Positions 26,698 to 35,024 of a stretch of DNA of 64,000 nt are shown piece by piece. The notes beneath the pieces were generated by a model. It was not told where the DNA came from. It made no database searches and saw nothing but the letters and a program-made list of their open reading frames with translations. Within the stretch, counting starts at the first letter, position 1, and every line of letters begins with the position of its first letter. The DNA is taken from positions 310,001 to 374,000 of the forward strand of contig JAHBTK010000005.1 of assembly GCA_019638625.1 (NCBI GenBank). Reading direction: 5' to 3'. A program made the translations under genes and the position numbers. The DNA comes from Chitinophagaceae bacterium. GTDB taxonomy: Bacteria > Bacteroidota > Bacteroidia > Chitinophagales > Chitinophagaceae.

Positions 26698-26838
26698 TCT
26701 GCAGGCATTGGTGAAGGATTGTTGTTTTACCCGCTATTCCCGTCTGCAAAAAAAATCGGATACAGCCAGCCGGAGATTATTTCTCCGAGCTTACCAAATA
26801 TGTAATATATTTAATGCTCTTTAACGTGCTTTAAAATT

Positions 26839-28206
26839 ATGCGGTATTTAAAACTTATTTTTTCGATCGCCTTCTGTTCCTGCCTGTCTCTTGGCAGCCT
26901 GGCACAGGGCAAATGGCAGCAGTTATTTAACGGTAAGAATTTTTCCGGATGGAAACAATTGGGTGGTAAAGCGGTTTATACGGTTGAAAACGGAGCCGTG
27001 GTGGGAACCACGGTATCAGGCACCCCTAATAGTTTTTTAACAACGGAAAAGCCATATGGTGACTTTGTACTGGAACTTGAAGTATTGCTACCCGATACTA
27101 CTACCAATTCCGGCATTCAGTTTCGCAGTATTTTCAACCGGGAGGCAAATGAAGGTAAAGGCAGGGTGCAGGGCTATCAGTACGAACTGGATGCTTCCGC
27201 CCGCGCCTGGACAGGAGGGATCTATGATGAAGGCCGGCGGGGATGGTTGTATCCACTCACGCTGAACCCTGCCGCGCAGAAAGCATTCAAACACGGAGAG
27301 TTCAATAAAGTACGTATAGAATGTATTGGCAACACTATTAAAACATGGCTGAACGGAGTGCCGGCCGCTTACCTGGTGGATGAACTGACAGCTTCCGGCT
27401 TTATTGCCCTGCAGGTACACAGCATCAGTGATAAGCAGGCGCCCGGCACACGCATTGTGTGGAAGAACATCAGGATACAGACCGGCAAAATAAAACCGTC
27501 GCCCTTCCCTGCTGATATCCACGTGGTGAATAACCTGTCCAACCAGTTAACGCCGGAAGAAGTGAGGAATGGCTGGAAACTCCTGTTTGACGGAAAAACA
27601 TCCGCGGGTTGGAGAAGTTCCCGGGCGGAAGGTTTTCCGGAAAAAGGCTGGAGTATTGAAAATGGTGAAATATCGGTGATACCCAATATGGGCAACAAGG
27701 AAAATAAAGGCGGTGATATCATCACCACCGGCAAGTTCAGCGCTTTTGATATTTCATTTGATTTCAAACTGACCACCGGCGCTAACAGCGGCTTTAAATA
27801 TTTTGTGTACACGCCTGAAGGAACTACCGGTGTGGTAGGACTGGAATACCAGGTACTGGACGACAAGAACCATCCGGATGCGAAAAACGGCATCGAGGGA
27901 AACCGCAGGCTGGCATCATTATATGACCTGATACCGGCACAAACAACCGACCGGTTTGTGAAAGCGGTCGGGGAGTGGAATACCGCCAGGGTGGTGGTAT
28001 ATCCCGATAATCACGTGGAGCATTACCTGAATGGTATTAAAGTGCTGGAATACGAAAGGGGTTCGGAAGCCTTTAGAAAACTGGTAGCCGGCAGCAAGTT
28101 CAGGGATTTTAAAGGTTTTGGTGAAATCGCAGCCGGCCCCCTGATGATACAGGACCATGATGATAAAGTGTATTTCAGGAATATACGGATAAAGGAGTTG
28201 AAGTAA
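26839..28206 (+). CDS. secreted protein with two DUF1080 (3-keto-disaccharide hydrolase-like) domains
   Basis: A 455-residue exported protein with signal peptide MRYLKLIFSIAFCSCLSLGS. Two DUF1080 domains occur in tandem, near residues 25-210 and 240-455. Each opens with the family pattern: WQQLFNGKNFSGWKQLGG, then WKLLFDGKTSAGWRSS. Each has the NSGIQFRS / NSGFKYFVY core strand and a GYQYELD / GLEYQVLDD strand. The family has a concanavalin-like fold, and members act on 3-keto-glucosides, with Gfo/Idh/MocA oxidoreductases often nearby; two such proteins occur at the right end of this window, too far to be one operon. A palindromic repeat begins 8 bases after the stop. Confidence 0.9.
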   Translation: MRYLKLIFSIAFCSCLSLGSLAQGKWQQLFNGKNFSGWKQLGGKAVYTVENGAVVGTTVSGTPNSFLTTEKPYGDFVLELEVLLPDTTTNSGIQFRSIFNREANEGKGRVQGYQYELDASARAWTGGIYDEGRRGWLYPLTLNPAAQKAFKHGEFNKVRIECIGNTIKTWLNGVPAAYLVDELTASGFIALQVHSISDKQAPGTRIVWKNIRIQTGKIKPSPFPADIHVVNNLSNQLTPEEVRNGWKLLFDGKTSAGWRSSRAEGFPEKGWSIENGEISVIPNMGNKENKGGDIITTGKFSAFDISFDFKLTTGANSGFKYFVYTPEGTTGVVGLEYQVLDDKNHPDAKNGIEGNRRLASLYDLIPAQTTDRFVKAVGEWNTARVVVYPDNHVEHYLNGIKVLEYERGSEAFRKLVAGSKFRDFKGFGEIAAGPLMIQDHDDKVYFRNIRIKELK

Positions 28207-28213
28207 CAAATAT

Positions 28214-28251
28214 CAGTTGCTGGTCGGTGTTGTCACCGACCAAAGGCAAAA
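28214..28251 (+). repeat. 38-bp palindromic repeat, left copy
   Basis: Begins CAGTTGC, then TGGTCGGTG (28221-28229), loop TTGT, CACCGACCA (28234-28242), ending AAGGCAAAA. The copy at 32181-32218 is in the same orientation and differs only in the loop and one base after the stem. A further copy is split by an insertion at 40.9-41.2 kb. It marks the left edge of the AT-rich island. Confidence 0.93.
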
Positions 28252-28267
28252 AATTTGACAAATACTT

Positions 28268-28477
28268 ATGACTAAATGGAAAGGACTTGCAATATTATTC
28301 TCCGTATTAAGTTTCGGAGCAATTCAAGAAACTTTTAGAATTTTTACTTCTTCAGACGCTGATATTGCCGACAACAGAAGTTCATTGATGCCTATGGCGG
28401 TAATTATTACTAGCGTTTTTGTTTTCTTTGCAATTAAGTTCTGGTTAAAATCATCTAATCAACAAGGACAAAAATAA
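28268..28477 (+). CDS. small membrane protein, unknown
   Basis: A 69-residue protein with two predicted membrane helices (GLAILFSVLSFGAIQ and MAVIITSVFVFFAIKFW) and a short polar tail. I do not recognise a family. Its stop is immediately followed by the ATG of the next lipoprotein gene, so the two are probably cotranslated. Base composition turns clearly AT-rich from this gene to about 32.07 kb. Confidence 0.6.
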   Translation: MTKWKGLAILFSVLSFGAIQETFRIFTSSDADIADNRSSLMPMAVIITSVFVFFAIKFWLKSSNQQGQK

Positions 28478-29047
28478 ATGCGACAAATCTGCATACTGAC
28501 ACTTCTTTGTATATACTTATCGGCTTGCGAACAAAAAAGTAAACGCAGCGACGTGGTAACCGTAGACGATGGAATTGAAATTCCTATTTCCGCCTGTGTT
28601 GAAGCTAATACCAAGATTTTGGGAAATGCTGTTGACCCAGTTCCTTTTTGTAAATGCTTAATTCCTAAATTTTATCAAGACTTAAAAAATGACTCGGAAA
28701 AATTAAAGTCATTAAAAGAAGGAAGTTGGTATGACCTTGGCGTAGATAAACAAGAAGTTGTAGCTAAGTATTTTCAAAGTTGTATAACCCAAACTGGAAC
28801 AAATGACTCCGCTGCGAAATTCACAATAACTCCAAGAATGGCTACTGGAATGAAGAATAAAATGAAGCAAGAGTTGGCTGGTTCGGACATTGAGAAAACA
28901 AACGACATTGACAAATATTGCGACTGTATAATTAATAGTTTTCAGACAGACTTTACGATAAAAGAAATTATGCTAGACAATTTCAACGAGACCAAGAAAT
29001 ATCAAAAAACCGTTGAAAAATGTTTAAACTCCACCAAGAAAAATTAA
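28478..29047 (+). CDS. cysteine-rich hypothetical lipoprotein
   Basis: A 189-residue protein with lipobox LSAC at residue 16 after a short hydrophobic signal. The mature part has two similar cysteine patterns: ISACVEANTK with FCKCLIPKFY and FQSCITQ, then YCDCIINSF with VEKCLNS. This suggests a duplicated disulfide-bonded helical unit. No family is recognised. It begins directly at the stop of the small membrane protein gene. A repeat arm of the island's dyad family starts 4 bases after its stop. Confidence 0.75.
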   Translation: MRQICILTLLCIYLSACEQKSKRSDVVTVDDGIEIPISACVEANTKILGNAVDPVPFCKCLIPKFYQDLKNDSEKLKSLKEGSWYDLGVDKQEVVAKYFQSCITQTGTNDSAAKFTITPRMATGMKNKMKQELAGSDIEKTNDIDKYCDCIINSFQTDFTIKEIMLDNFNETKKYQKTVEKCLNSTKKN

Positions 29048-29050
29048 CAG

Positions 29051-29080
29051 CAGCAACATTCGGCTTGGCAATAAATGCGG
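29051..29080 (+). repeat. attC-like repeat arm A (single arm)
   Basis: This arm has CAACATTCGGCTTGGC followed by a GCGG end. It shares the core CGGCTTGGC with the arm at 32084-32117 and with the reverse complement of the right arm ending at 30869. Only one arm is present between two closely spaced genes, so a deletion may have fused them. Confidence 0.6.
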
Positions 29081-29091
29081 CACTCTACATT

Positions 29092-29553
29092 ATGACAAAA
29101 TCTGAATTTCAAACCTTATTATCTCACTCGTCTAACGTAGCATTAGATTTTGCAAGAACTTATGTGACGGACAATTTACCTAACGACTTTAGATATTCGG
29201 TACGCTTAAATGCTTCGACAGATGATATAAATCTAAAACAGTTCGACATCTATCCCAGAGACAATGATAAAATCATTGACTTTATCACAGCTGACAAAGT
29301 CATCAATTTGCTTAATCGTAATGGAAAAGTCCCTGTTTGGATTGACATTTCAGTTGAGTACGTATATAAAGGTTATACAGTTTTTCAACTTCTATGTGCA
29401 GGTAGGTACTCTGCGGACCAAAACGAATTTTATTATTTAAAAGGTGAGACAGGTCCTTTTGGAATAAAAAGCCCAACTCTTCCAATTGACTATATCGAAG
29501 GAGTAAAGTTCAATCTAAAACCAAAACCTAAAAGGATTTTTTTAAATGGTTAA
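29092..29553 (+). CDS. hypothetical protein (island gene)
   Basis: A 153-residue soluble protein. The ATG at 29092 (MTKSEFQTLL) is preferred; the frame reaches back to 29020, but that part overlaps the previous gene and the repeat arm. It is rich in Asp, Asn and aromatic residues, has no signal peptide and no motif I know. A strand-rich middle (GKVPVWIDISVEYVYKGYTV) and a basic C-terminus (NLKPKPKRIFLNG) are visible. Its last 8 bases overlap the start of the next gene, so the two are translationally coupled and may work together. Confidence 0.7.
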   Translation: MTKSEFQTLLSHSSNVALDFARTYVTDNLPNDFRYSVRLNASTDDINLKQFDIYPRDNDKIIDFITADKVINLLNRNGKVPVWIDISVEYVYKGYTVFQLLCAGRYSADQNEFYYLKGETGPFGIKSPTLPIDYIEGVKFNLKPKPKRIFLNG

Positions 29554-29899
29554 TCAATCAATAGAGTTTGGACTAAAAGTAAAAATAGTGGAGTATGTTG
29601 ACGACTCTCAACCAGGTTGGGTGCGTTGTACTTTTACAGACGCCTATGGAATTGAATGGTCGGTTATTGACAAAGTGCCAATTGTTACAGATGAATATTT
29701 GGATGAGAAATCCAACTATCCAAAGAATGGAATTCTTAGTTGCGTCATTATAGACGAAAGTTCTACTGCTAATGATGTGACAAAAATAGACACAAGTAAA
29801 CCAATTTTCATTGAGGCGGAAAATGGTGAACATGAGTTTTTTGTATTCAAAAATCAATTGACAGACTACAATGAGTGGACAAGCAAAAGCAGTGTATGA
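29546..29899 (+). CDS. hypothetical protein (island gene)
   Basis: A 117-residue acidic soluble protein. The ATG at 29546 lies inside the end of the previous gene (8-base overlap). The first half looks like a small beta barrel, with VKIVEYVDDSQPGWVRCTF and DAYGIEWSVIDKVPIV; no known family is assigned. A full attC-like dyad follows 11 bases after its stop. With the gene before it this could be a two-protein unit; an effector and immunity pair is one idea without direct support. Confidence 0.7.
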   Translation: MVNQSIEFGLKVKIVEYVDDSQPGWVRCTFTDAYGIEWSVIDKVPIVTDEYLDEKSNYPKNGILSCVIIDESSTANDVTKIDTSKPIFIEAENGEHEFFVFKNQLTDYNEWTSKSSV

Positions 29900-29910
29900 T
29901 GAGTTTTACT

Positions 29911-30111
29911 GCCTACAACAGGCAGTTTTGCGCTAGCAGGGGGCGACGAATAAACCCTCATCTTAGTACTACTATCAGCTATATATTCAGCAGACCGAAC
30001 ACTAATGAACAGTAAAATATATTTTCAACTTTTGTATCTTACATCGGCAGCAGTTCCAAGCTGGACGTTTTTCAAATGCCCTACCGAACGCAAAGCTGTT
30101 GACCGTTGGAC
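29911..30111. repeat. attC-like imperfect dyad B
   Basis: The left arm at 29911-29945 begins GCCTACAACAGGCAGTTTTG. The right arm at 30078-30111 read in reverse complement gives CAACAGCTTTGCG. The match is imperfect, about 9 of 10 over CAGYTTTGCG plus scattered positions. It fills the gap between two single-gene units and contains no open frame of its own. Confidence 0.5.
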
Positions 30112-30146
30112 GTCACTTTACATAACATTTCAGAAGTAAATCAATC

Positions 30147-30662
30147 GTGATAAAAATTGTTTTAAAAATATCAGTTTTCGCATTGTTTTTCTCTTCTTGT
30201 GTTATTGACTATCGAGTAAGAAAAACTAAAGACTTGTCATTAAGCAAAGAAGCTTATAAACAATTGGAAGGTAAATTTTCATTTGATAGTATAAAACAGG
30301 AAGTTGTTCTTGAGAAATTTACTAATGACACGTTAATCAATAGCAATTTCACAATAAACATCAATGCCATAACAGACAAAATGGTTGAAATTCAATACTC
30401 TAAAAATGACACTATTTTCAAAACTTACAAGCTTTATGGGCAATTTAGAAATGGCTACTTTAGAGTAAAAACAAAATTAAAACCGAATTGGATTTTTGGT
30501 CCGTTAGTATGGGGGCTTTTACAAAATTATCGAGCTATTGGGATGACCAAAGACAAAGACCTTGTATTAATCACTTATTCCGGAGGAACGGCATTCGTTC
30601 TCTTCATTCCGGTTGGTGCATCAGGTGGACAAATGGAAGGTGAATTTAAGAGAAATTGGTAA
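30147..30662 (+). CDS. hypothetical lipoprotein (island gene)
   Basis: A 171-residue protein. The start is GTG at 30147, followed by a hydrophobic signal and the lipobox FSSC at about residue 18. The mature domain alternates strands such as FTININAITDKMVEIQYS and FKTYKLYGQFRNGYFRVKT, and ends with the glycine-rich ITYSGGTAFVLFIPVGASGG. No family is recognised. It sits alone between two attC-like dyads, as a single-gene unit. Confidence 0.72.
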   Translation: MIKIVLKISVFALFFSSCVIDYRVRKTKDLSLSKEAYKQLEGKFSFDSIKQEVVLEKFTNDTLINSNFTININAITDKMVEIQYSKNDTIFKTYKLYGQFRNGYFRVKTKLKPNWIFGPLVWGLLQNYRAIGMTKDKDLVLITYSGGTAFVLFIPVGASGGQMEGEFKRNW

Positions 30663-30671
30663 AAGCGAACG

Positions 30672-30869
30672 CCCAACATTGGGTTTTACTGCTATGCTGG
30701 CTGAAAATAAACCATCAACATCGTATCGCTAATCAGCTTCAGTTCCGGCTGAAAGTATGCTGTTCAGCAAAAGAATATATCTTTAACATCATTAACAATA
30801 TTGGGCTTTGGTTACGGGCAGACGAACCACGGAATTCTGCCACATCGCCAAGCCGTACCGTTATATGCC
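30672..30869. repeat. attC-like imperfect dyad C
   Basis: The left arm at 30672-30701 begins GCCCAACATTGGGTTTTAC, which fits the RYYYAAC core of integron recombination sites. The right arm at 30837-30869 ends GCCGTACCGTTATATGCC; its reverse complement, GGCATATAACGG and onward, aligns closely with the arm at 32084. The spacing is about 200 bases, longer than typical attC sites. A 79-codon frame across it is not convincing as a gene. Confidence 0.6.
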
Positions 30870-30891
30870 ACTCTAAGACGACCGTTACAAA

Positions 30892-31602
30892 ATGATAATG
30901 CCATCTGACAAAAAATATAAAGCAACAAAGCAAATTATGCTTGGGAAAACGACAATGAACCCTGACTTCAGACAACTCGCCGACTTTATTGACCAAACAT
31001 TTGACGTTAAGACAATCAATATTATTTACGACACCTTTGACAAAGAAAACCGCCCGCGACTAAATATTTGCTTTGAGTTTGCACAGGAAAAAGACAGTTT
31101 CAATGAAAAAAAGGGGAATATCAACTTTGATAATGAAAAACAAAAAATAATAGCAGGCAAATTCAAGCAGACATTAAAAGAGCAGAAAATCGTAAAAGAA
31201 AAAGGGCTGTTTGACTTTTTGACAAAATCGCAAACTGAAAAATATAAAACGGATAATGTTTTTGTTTATTATAGTGCGTTTGAGCCAATTGCAAGAATCG
31301 AAGCAAATGAAAATATTCCTCAAGACAAAGTTGTTCAACTAAAGAAAGAACTCAACAACAATGATATTTGGGAAATTTCAAGAGCTTTTTCGGGTGTTAC
31401 GTTCTTTCTCTACACAGAAGAACAATTGAAACGTTATGAAAATAGTGACTCAAGGAAAGTTTGGGCCGACAGATATTTTGACCTTTTGGAGCCGTACAAC
31501 GAATTCGGTTATTTTAAACGGGACAAATTCAATATTTTCCTTGACAGCAAAGAGAATTTTGACAACAACTATGATGGCAATTGGTATTATTATTACAAAT
31601 GA
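30892..31602 (+). CDS. hypothetical protein (island gene)
   Basis: A 236-residue soluble charged protein, very rich in Lys, Asn, Asp and Phe. It begins MIMPSDKKYKATKQ; a later ATG at 30955 is possible. Segments such as NIIYDTFDKENRPRLNICF and VTFFLYTEEQLKRYE suggest an alpha/beta fold, and the C-terminus is tyrosine rich. I recognise no family. It lies between dyad C and a short repeat remnant (GCGGCACATAAC near 31612). Confidence 0.72.
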   Translation: MIMPSDKKYKATKQIMLGKTTMNPDFRQLADFIDQTFDVKTINIIYDTFDKENRPRLNICFEFAQEKDSFNEKKGNINFDNEKQKIIAGKFKQTLKEQKIVKEKGLFDFLTKSQTEKYKTDNVFVYYSAFEPIARIEANENIPQDKVVQLKKELNNNDIWEISRAFSGVTFFLYTEEQLKRYENSDSRKVWADRYFDLLEPYNEFGYFKRDKFNIFLDSKENFDNNYDGNWYYYYK

Positions 31603-31641
31603 CAACAAAGCGGCACATAACCTTTTAACAGCAGACCAAGA

Positions 31642-32070
31642 ATGACAATTGAGCCTTTCGGAAATATTAGTTATAAAAGCAAAGACCAAGAATGGTTTGG
31701 ACTTGTAGACAATATTGCGCCAGACAATAAAGTTGAATTAACAATTTATTCTGACGATAGCAATCAAAATATTTATGACAAAATAGAAAGTGTAAGACAA
31801 TTTGCGTTTGACTATGATTTTATAATGGCAACCCTTTATGAGTTAGCGTATCAGAAATACAAAAACTCTAAATGGGAAAAAACATTAGACGAAATCAAAA
31901 AAATGTATTTTCTAACAGCAGTATCACTAAAAGAGGACAATAGAACCTGGTGGCTTGTATTAGAACCTGATTTTAACGTTGAGACCATTTATAATCACTT
32001 TCTGAGGTTCACAATGGTTGAAAGAAAAATAATTTGGGCTAACTTCAATATAGACAGTATCCGACTTTGA
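31642..32070 (+). CDS. hypothetical protein (island gene)
   Basis: A 142-residue soluble protein starting MTIEPFGNISYKSKDQEW. It combines a strand-rich first half (VELTIYSDDSNQNIYDKI) with a helical middle and the segment NRTWWLVLEPDF. The size and style recall immunity-type or DUF proteins that accompany polymorphic toxins, but no signature is clear. It is the last gene of the AT-rich island; a repeat arm and palindromes follow. Confidence 0.7.
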   Translation: MTIEPFGNISYKSKDQEWFGLVDNIAPDNKVELTIYSDDSNQNIYDKIESVRQFAFDYDFIMATLYELAYQKYKNSKWEKTLDEIKKMYFLTAVSLKEDNRTWWLVLEPDFNVETIYNHFLRFTMVERKIIWANFNIDSIRL

Positions 32071-32083
32071 AGCGAAGAAGTAC

Positions 32084-32117
32084 GGCACATAACAGGCGGC
32101 TTGGCTATATGGCGGGG
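32084..32117 (+). repeat. attC-like repeat arm D (single arm)
   Basis: Begins GGCACATAACAGGCGGCTTG and ends in a GGCGGGG run. It has the same core as arms A and C. It follows the last island gene by 13 bases, and its partner arm is missing. Confidence 0.62.
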
Positions 32118-32149
32118 CGACAAATATATACCCGGTATTCGTGCCTGCG

Positions 32150-32218
32150 GTCGGTGTTGTCACCGACTGTGTAGGGAAGTCAGTTGCTGGTCGGTGATAA
32201 CACCGACCAGAGGCAAAA
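32150..32218 (+). repeat. right palindromic repeat copy plus a partial copy
   Basis: The full 38-bp copy is at 32181-32218: CTGGTCGGTG, loop ATAA, CACCGACCAG, then AGGCAAAA, in direct orientation to the copy at 28214. A shorter palindrome, GTCGGTG-TTGT-CACCGAC, lies at 32150-32167 and keeps the loop of the left copy. These close the right side of the AT-rich island, 24 bases before the next gene's stop. Confidence 0.93.
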
Positions 32219-32241
32219 CCTGATTGATCGTGCATTGCTCA

Positions 32242-33189
32242 TCACAACCCACCATTCGCCATTTGCCATTCCACAGATTCCTGTATCGCTTCAATAGAAC
32301 TGTACCGGGGCTTGTATTGTAACATCTGCCGGGCTTTTTCAATGCTGCAGCAGGGACTATGGATAAGATGATCCCATGTAATAACTGCATCCTCTTCATT
32401 TGCCGTTTGCTGCCACTGATCCCAGGGCAGGAACTTCATGATTGCCGGTTTACCAAACCAGGCTCCCATCAGCTCTGCATAGCCCCGCATGCTCATCGCC
32501 TGGGGAGAAACGATATTAAAGCTCTCTCCTGTTACCTTATCCGCATGATGAATGGAGAGTTCAAACGCCTGTGCCACATCATCCGCATGCACGTGATGCA
32601 GGGTTTCCATTCCAAGATTGGGCAGCAGGATCTCTTTCCCTTTCTTCAATTTTTCAAATACCTGCAGGTTAAGATTACCCGCCGGGTTCACTGGCCTCCA
32701 TCCCGGTCCTACAATATGCCCCGGATGGAGGATGGTTACGGGAAAGTCCCGTTCCTTCGCCTCGCGTAGTAAAAAAGCTTCTGCCTCCGCTTTATCTTTT
32801 CCGTATTCCGTCAAAGGATGGCGCGGTCTGTCTTCACCTGTGGGCACCATCACACTATGACCATACACCCATATTGTACCGCAAAAAAGATATTGTTTGA
32901 TCTTTCCCCGTAATGCAAGTACCATTTGTTCTGCCGTGAGCTTATCAAAACAGATCATATCGATCACGATATCCGGTTGCATGGCAGCGATCCGGTTGCC
33001 GAAATCATCTTTCCCGCCGGGATCATTCCGGTCTATATTTACCTGCTGCACTTCATTCCAGGCCGGGTTGGGTAAATAAGGCTGGCGCTGGCTGCGGGAA
33101 ACCGAGATCACCCGGTGCCCTGCGTTTACCAGTCTTGGCGCCAGGAAAGTACCAACATGACCTGTGCCGCCGATAATTACAATACGCAT
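32242..33189 (-). CDS. NAD-dependent epimerase/dehydratase (SDR) family protein
   Basis: A 315-residue extended short-chain dehydrogenase-like protein. The ATG at 33189 puts the Rossmann motif at the N-terminus (MRIVIIGGTGHVGTFLA) and is preferred to the longer frame from 33234. DIVIDMICFDK and CGTIWVYGHS correspond to the strands near the active site, and LHPGHIVGPGW to the substrate loop. The usual YxxxK is altered: the region reads LTEYGKDKAEAE, giving Tyr-Gly-Lys-Asp-Lys, where Y and the second K fit YxxxK. The substrate is unknown, probably a nucleotide sugar or similar. Confidence 0.88.
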   Translation of the reverse strand: MRIVIIGGTGHVGTFLAPRLVNAGHRVISVSRSQRQPYLPNPAWNEVQQVNIDRNDPGGKDDFGNRIAAMQPDIVIDMICFDKLTAEQMVLALRGKIKQYLFCGTIWVYGHSVMVPTGEDRPRHPLTEYGKDKAEAEAFLLREAKERDFPVTILHPGHIVGPGWRPVNPAGNLNLQVFEKLKKGKEILLPNLGMETLHHVHADDVAQAFELSIHHADKVTGESFNIVSPQAMSMRGYAELMGAWFGKPAIMKFLPWDQWQQTANEEDAVITWDHLIHSPCCSIEKARQMLQYKPRYSSIEAIQESVEWQMANGGL

Positions 33190-33248
33190 ACGAAAAGAAG
33201 TTTTTGAATTGCTCCTGCCGGTATCCGTCTCCATATACCGGCATAAAA

Positions 33249-35024
33249 TTATTTTTTAAGATAGCCTGCCAATACAGGCGCCAGCTTATTATAACCCGCT
33301 GCATTGGGATGAAGACCATCCCTGAAAAGGGTTTCATCAATTTTACCCGATGCGTTAAGCAATACCCTTCCCGGATCAATATAAGTTACTTTCATTGCTG
33401 TTGCCAGCTTTGTAATTTCCCGGTTGATCTCTTCTACTCTTTTCTCCATATCCCTTCTCGGGAATATGCCTGATAACAAAATGCCTGTTCCCGGCTGGCG
33501 CAATTGAACGGCTTCCACCAATCTTTTCAACCCGGCTATTATTTCTTCATTGGTATTAATGCCTAAATTATTGGTTCCTATCATAAGCATCACGTGCTCC
33601 GCGGTATACCCATCCAGTGTTCCGTGATATACACGCCATAAAGCATTTTCTATTCTATCCCACCCCAAAGCCATGTTGCGCACTCCTAAGGGTTTCATAT
33701 ACCGGTTCCATGAATCTACACCGTCTGCGATCCGGTATTGGGGTTCGCCTCCCCAATAGTGAATGATGGAATTGGCTATGATAACATTCTGCGGGGGAGC
33801 CGTTTTATTGAGCTGAAGAATAGCAGCATGTCTTGCACGCCAGTCATACCCGTCACGATCCTGCATCACAGGCTGCGTGGTGCTGTAAGCCGGCAGGGAA
33901 GGCTCCTGCACAATTTCCCGGATAGCCTTTTCATAAGCATCCGCATGTTGTTTCATTCCTATATCGGCAGGATGAATACCATCTACCGTAGCATTGATAT
34001 CCATACCAATGGCAGTATTGGACAACAAATGAATATTTTTAACGCCTTCTTTCCTGAGCGCCTCGACGGTTTGCCGCAATACAGCGGACGCTTTTTCACA
34101 ATCTTCCGTCATTTTAATATTCGCTGTTCCCGAATGTATGCCCTGGCTGTGTTCGGTCAACAGGATGGGCGTTCCGGGGCGTTTATCCTGCAAGCCTTTC
34201 ACCGACTCCCTGATCTTGCTTTCAAGATCTGCCGGAGAACTACCGACCAGGTTAGGAAGGCAGTCTAATACATATACTTTAGCGTCTATTTCCGTCATCA
34301 GGTCTATCAACGGTTTTTCCAGTCTGCCGTTCCCTGAAAATGCCAGATTAATTAAGGGATAATCTAACTGCCGTTCCAATATTGACGTCCATGCCAGTCC
34401 GGGCCGAGAAGCACATCCACCCTGCGCGATGGAAGTACCATAGACTACCACGGGTTTTTCTTCCGAAAGGGGTAAAGGAACGAATGTGTTTCCTGCGGGA
34501 ATGCCGATCTCCATCCAGCTAACGGCATTGTATAGGGGAAGAAATAACCGGAACTCGCAATCCCTGTCTTTGAATACCGTATCCACTACTATGTTATTGA
34601 ACTGGTAGGTGACCGTATCTGAAAATTGATATTGTCCCGGCGCCCAAACCCATTTCCCGCTATGATCAAGCGCGTACAGGTCCACGCCGCTTACGCCGGT
34701 TGCCGGCATATGCGGCATGCCGTAATTATTCTTTTGTGTAAGCGTATAACGGACCTTTATCTGTCCGGCATTTGATTTGAATTTAATGTATAACCCGGCA
34801 CTATGCTTTGATAGTCCCCATACCGCTTCTCTCACCATGGACGCTGCCCTGGCGGGCAAGCGGTCATAAAAGCTTTTCACCTCCTTAGGCCAGGCCTGTC
34901 CCTCCAGCACAGGGAAGGTGGAGGTAGCCGGGTTCCACCAGGTATAGTTTTCATTCGCCTGCGCATGGCTGTGAAGGCTGATCACAAGGCAGAATGAAAC
35001 GCCCAACAGGTATTTTAATGGCAT
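33249..35024 (-). CDS. secreted two-domain SGNH/GDSL esterase
   Basis: A 591-residue exported protein. The ATG at 35024 begins signal peptide MPLKYLLGVSFCLVISLHS; a longer GTG-started frame from 35054 adds ten non-signal residues. Domain 1 has an N-terminal beta region followed by an SGNH hydrolase with Ser in VVYGTSIAQGG near residue 200 and DGIHPADIG near 365. Domain 2, from residue 410, is a second SGNH unit with NVIIANSIIHYWGG, LMIGTNNLG and DGLHPNAAGYNKL. Both keep Ser, Asn and Asp-His blocks, so both may be active. Likely substrates are acetylated polysaccharides; this is family-based inference. Confidence 0.88.
   Translation of the reverse strand: MPLKYLLGVSFCLVISLHSHAQANENYTWWNPATSTFPVLEGQAWPKEVKSFYDRLPARAASMVREAVWGLSKHSAGLYIKFKSNAGQIKVRYTLTQKNNYGMPHMPATGVSGVDLYALDHSGKWVWAPGQYQFSDTVTYQFNNIVVDTVFKDRDCEFRLFLPLYNAVSWMEIGIPAGNTFVPLPLSEEKPVVVYGTSIAQGGCASRPGLAWTSILERQLDYPLINLAFSGNGRLEKPLIDLMTEIDAKVYVLDCLPNLVGSSPADLESKIRESVKGLQDKRPGTPILLTEHSQGIHSGTANIKMTEDCEKASAVLRQTVEALRKEGVKNIHLLSNTAIGMDINATVDGIHPADIGMKQHADAYEKAIREIVQEPSLPAYSTTQPVMQDRDGYDWRARHAAILQLNKTAPPQNVIIANSIIHYWGGEPQYRIADGVDSWNRYMKPLGVRNMALGWDRIENALWRVYHGTLDGYTAEHVMLMIGTNNLGINTNEEIIAGLKRLVEAVQLRQPGTGILLSGIFPRRDMEKRVEEINREITKLATAMKVTYIDPGRVLLNASGKIDETLFRDGLHPNAAGYNKLAPVLAGYLKK

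Noticed and set aside
29092..29899. A toxin-antitoxin pair
   Set aside because: Gene overlap and size fit, but neither protein has a recognisable toxin, DNA-binding or immunity motif.
30656..30895. A 79-codon frame between two island genes
   Set aside because: It lies over dyad C, and the translation has no coding character.
28268..32070. A complete integron
   Set aside because: No integron integrase or attI site is in the window and the dyads are longer than usual attC sites, so only 'attC-like' is claimed.
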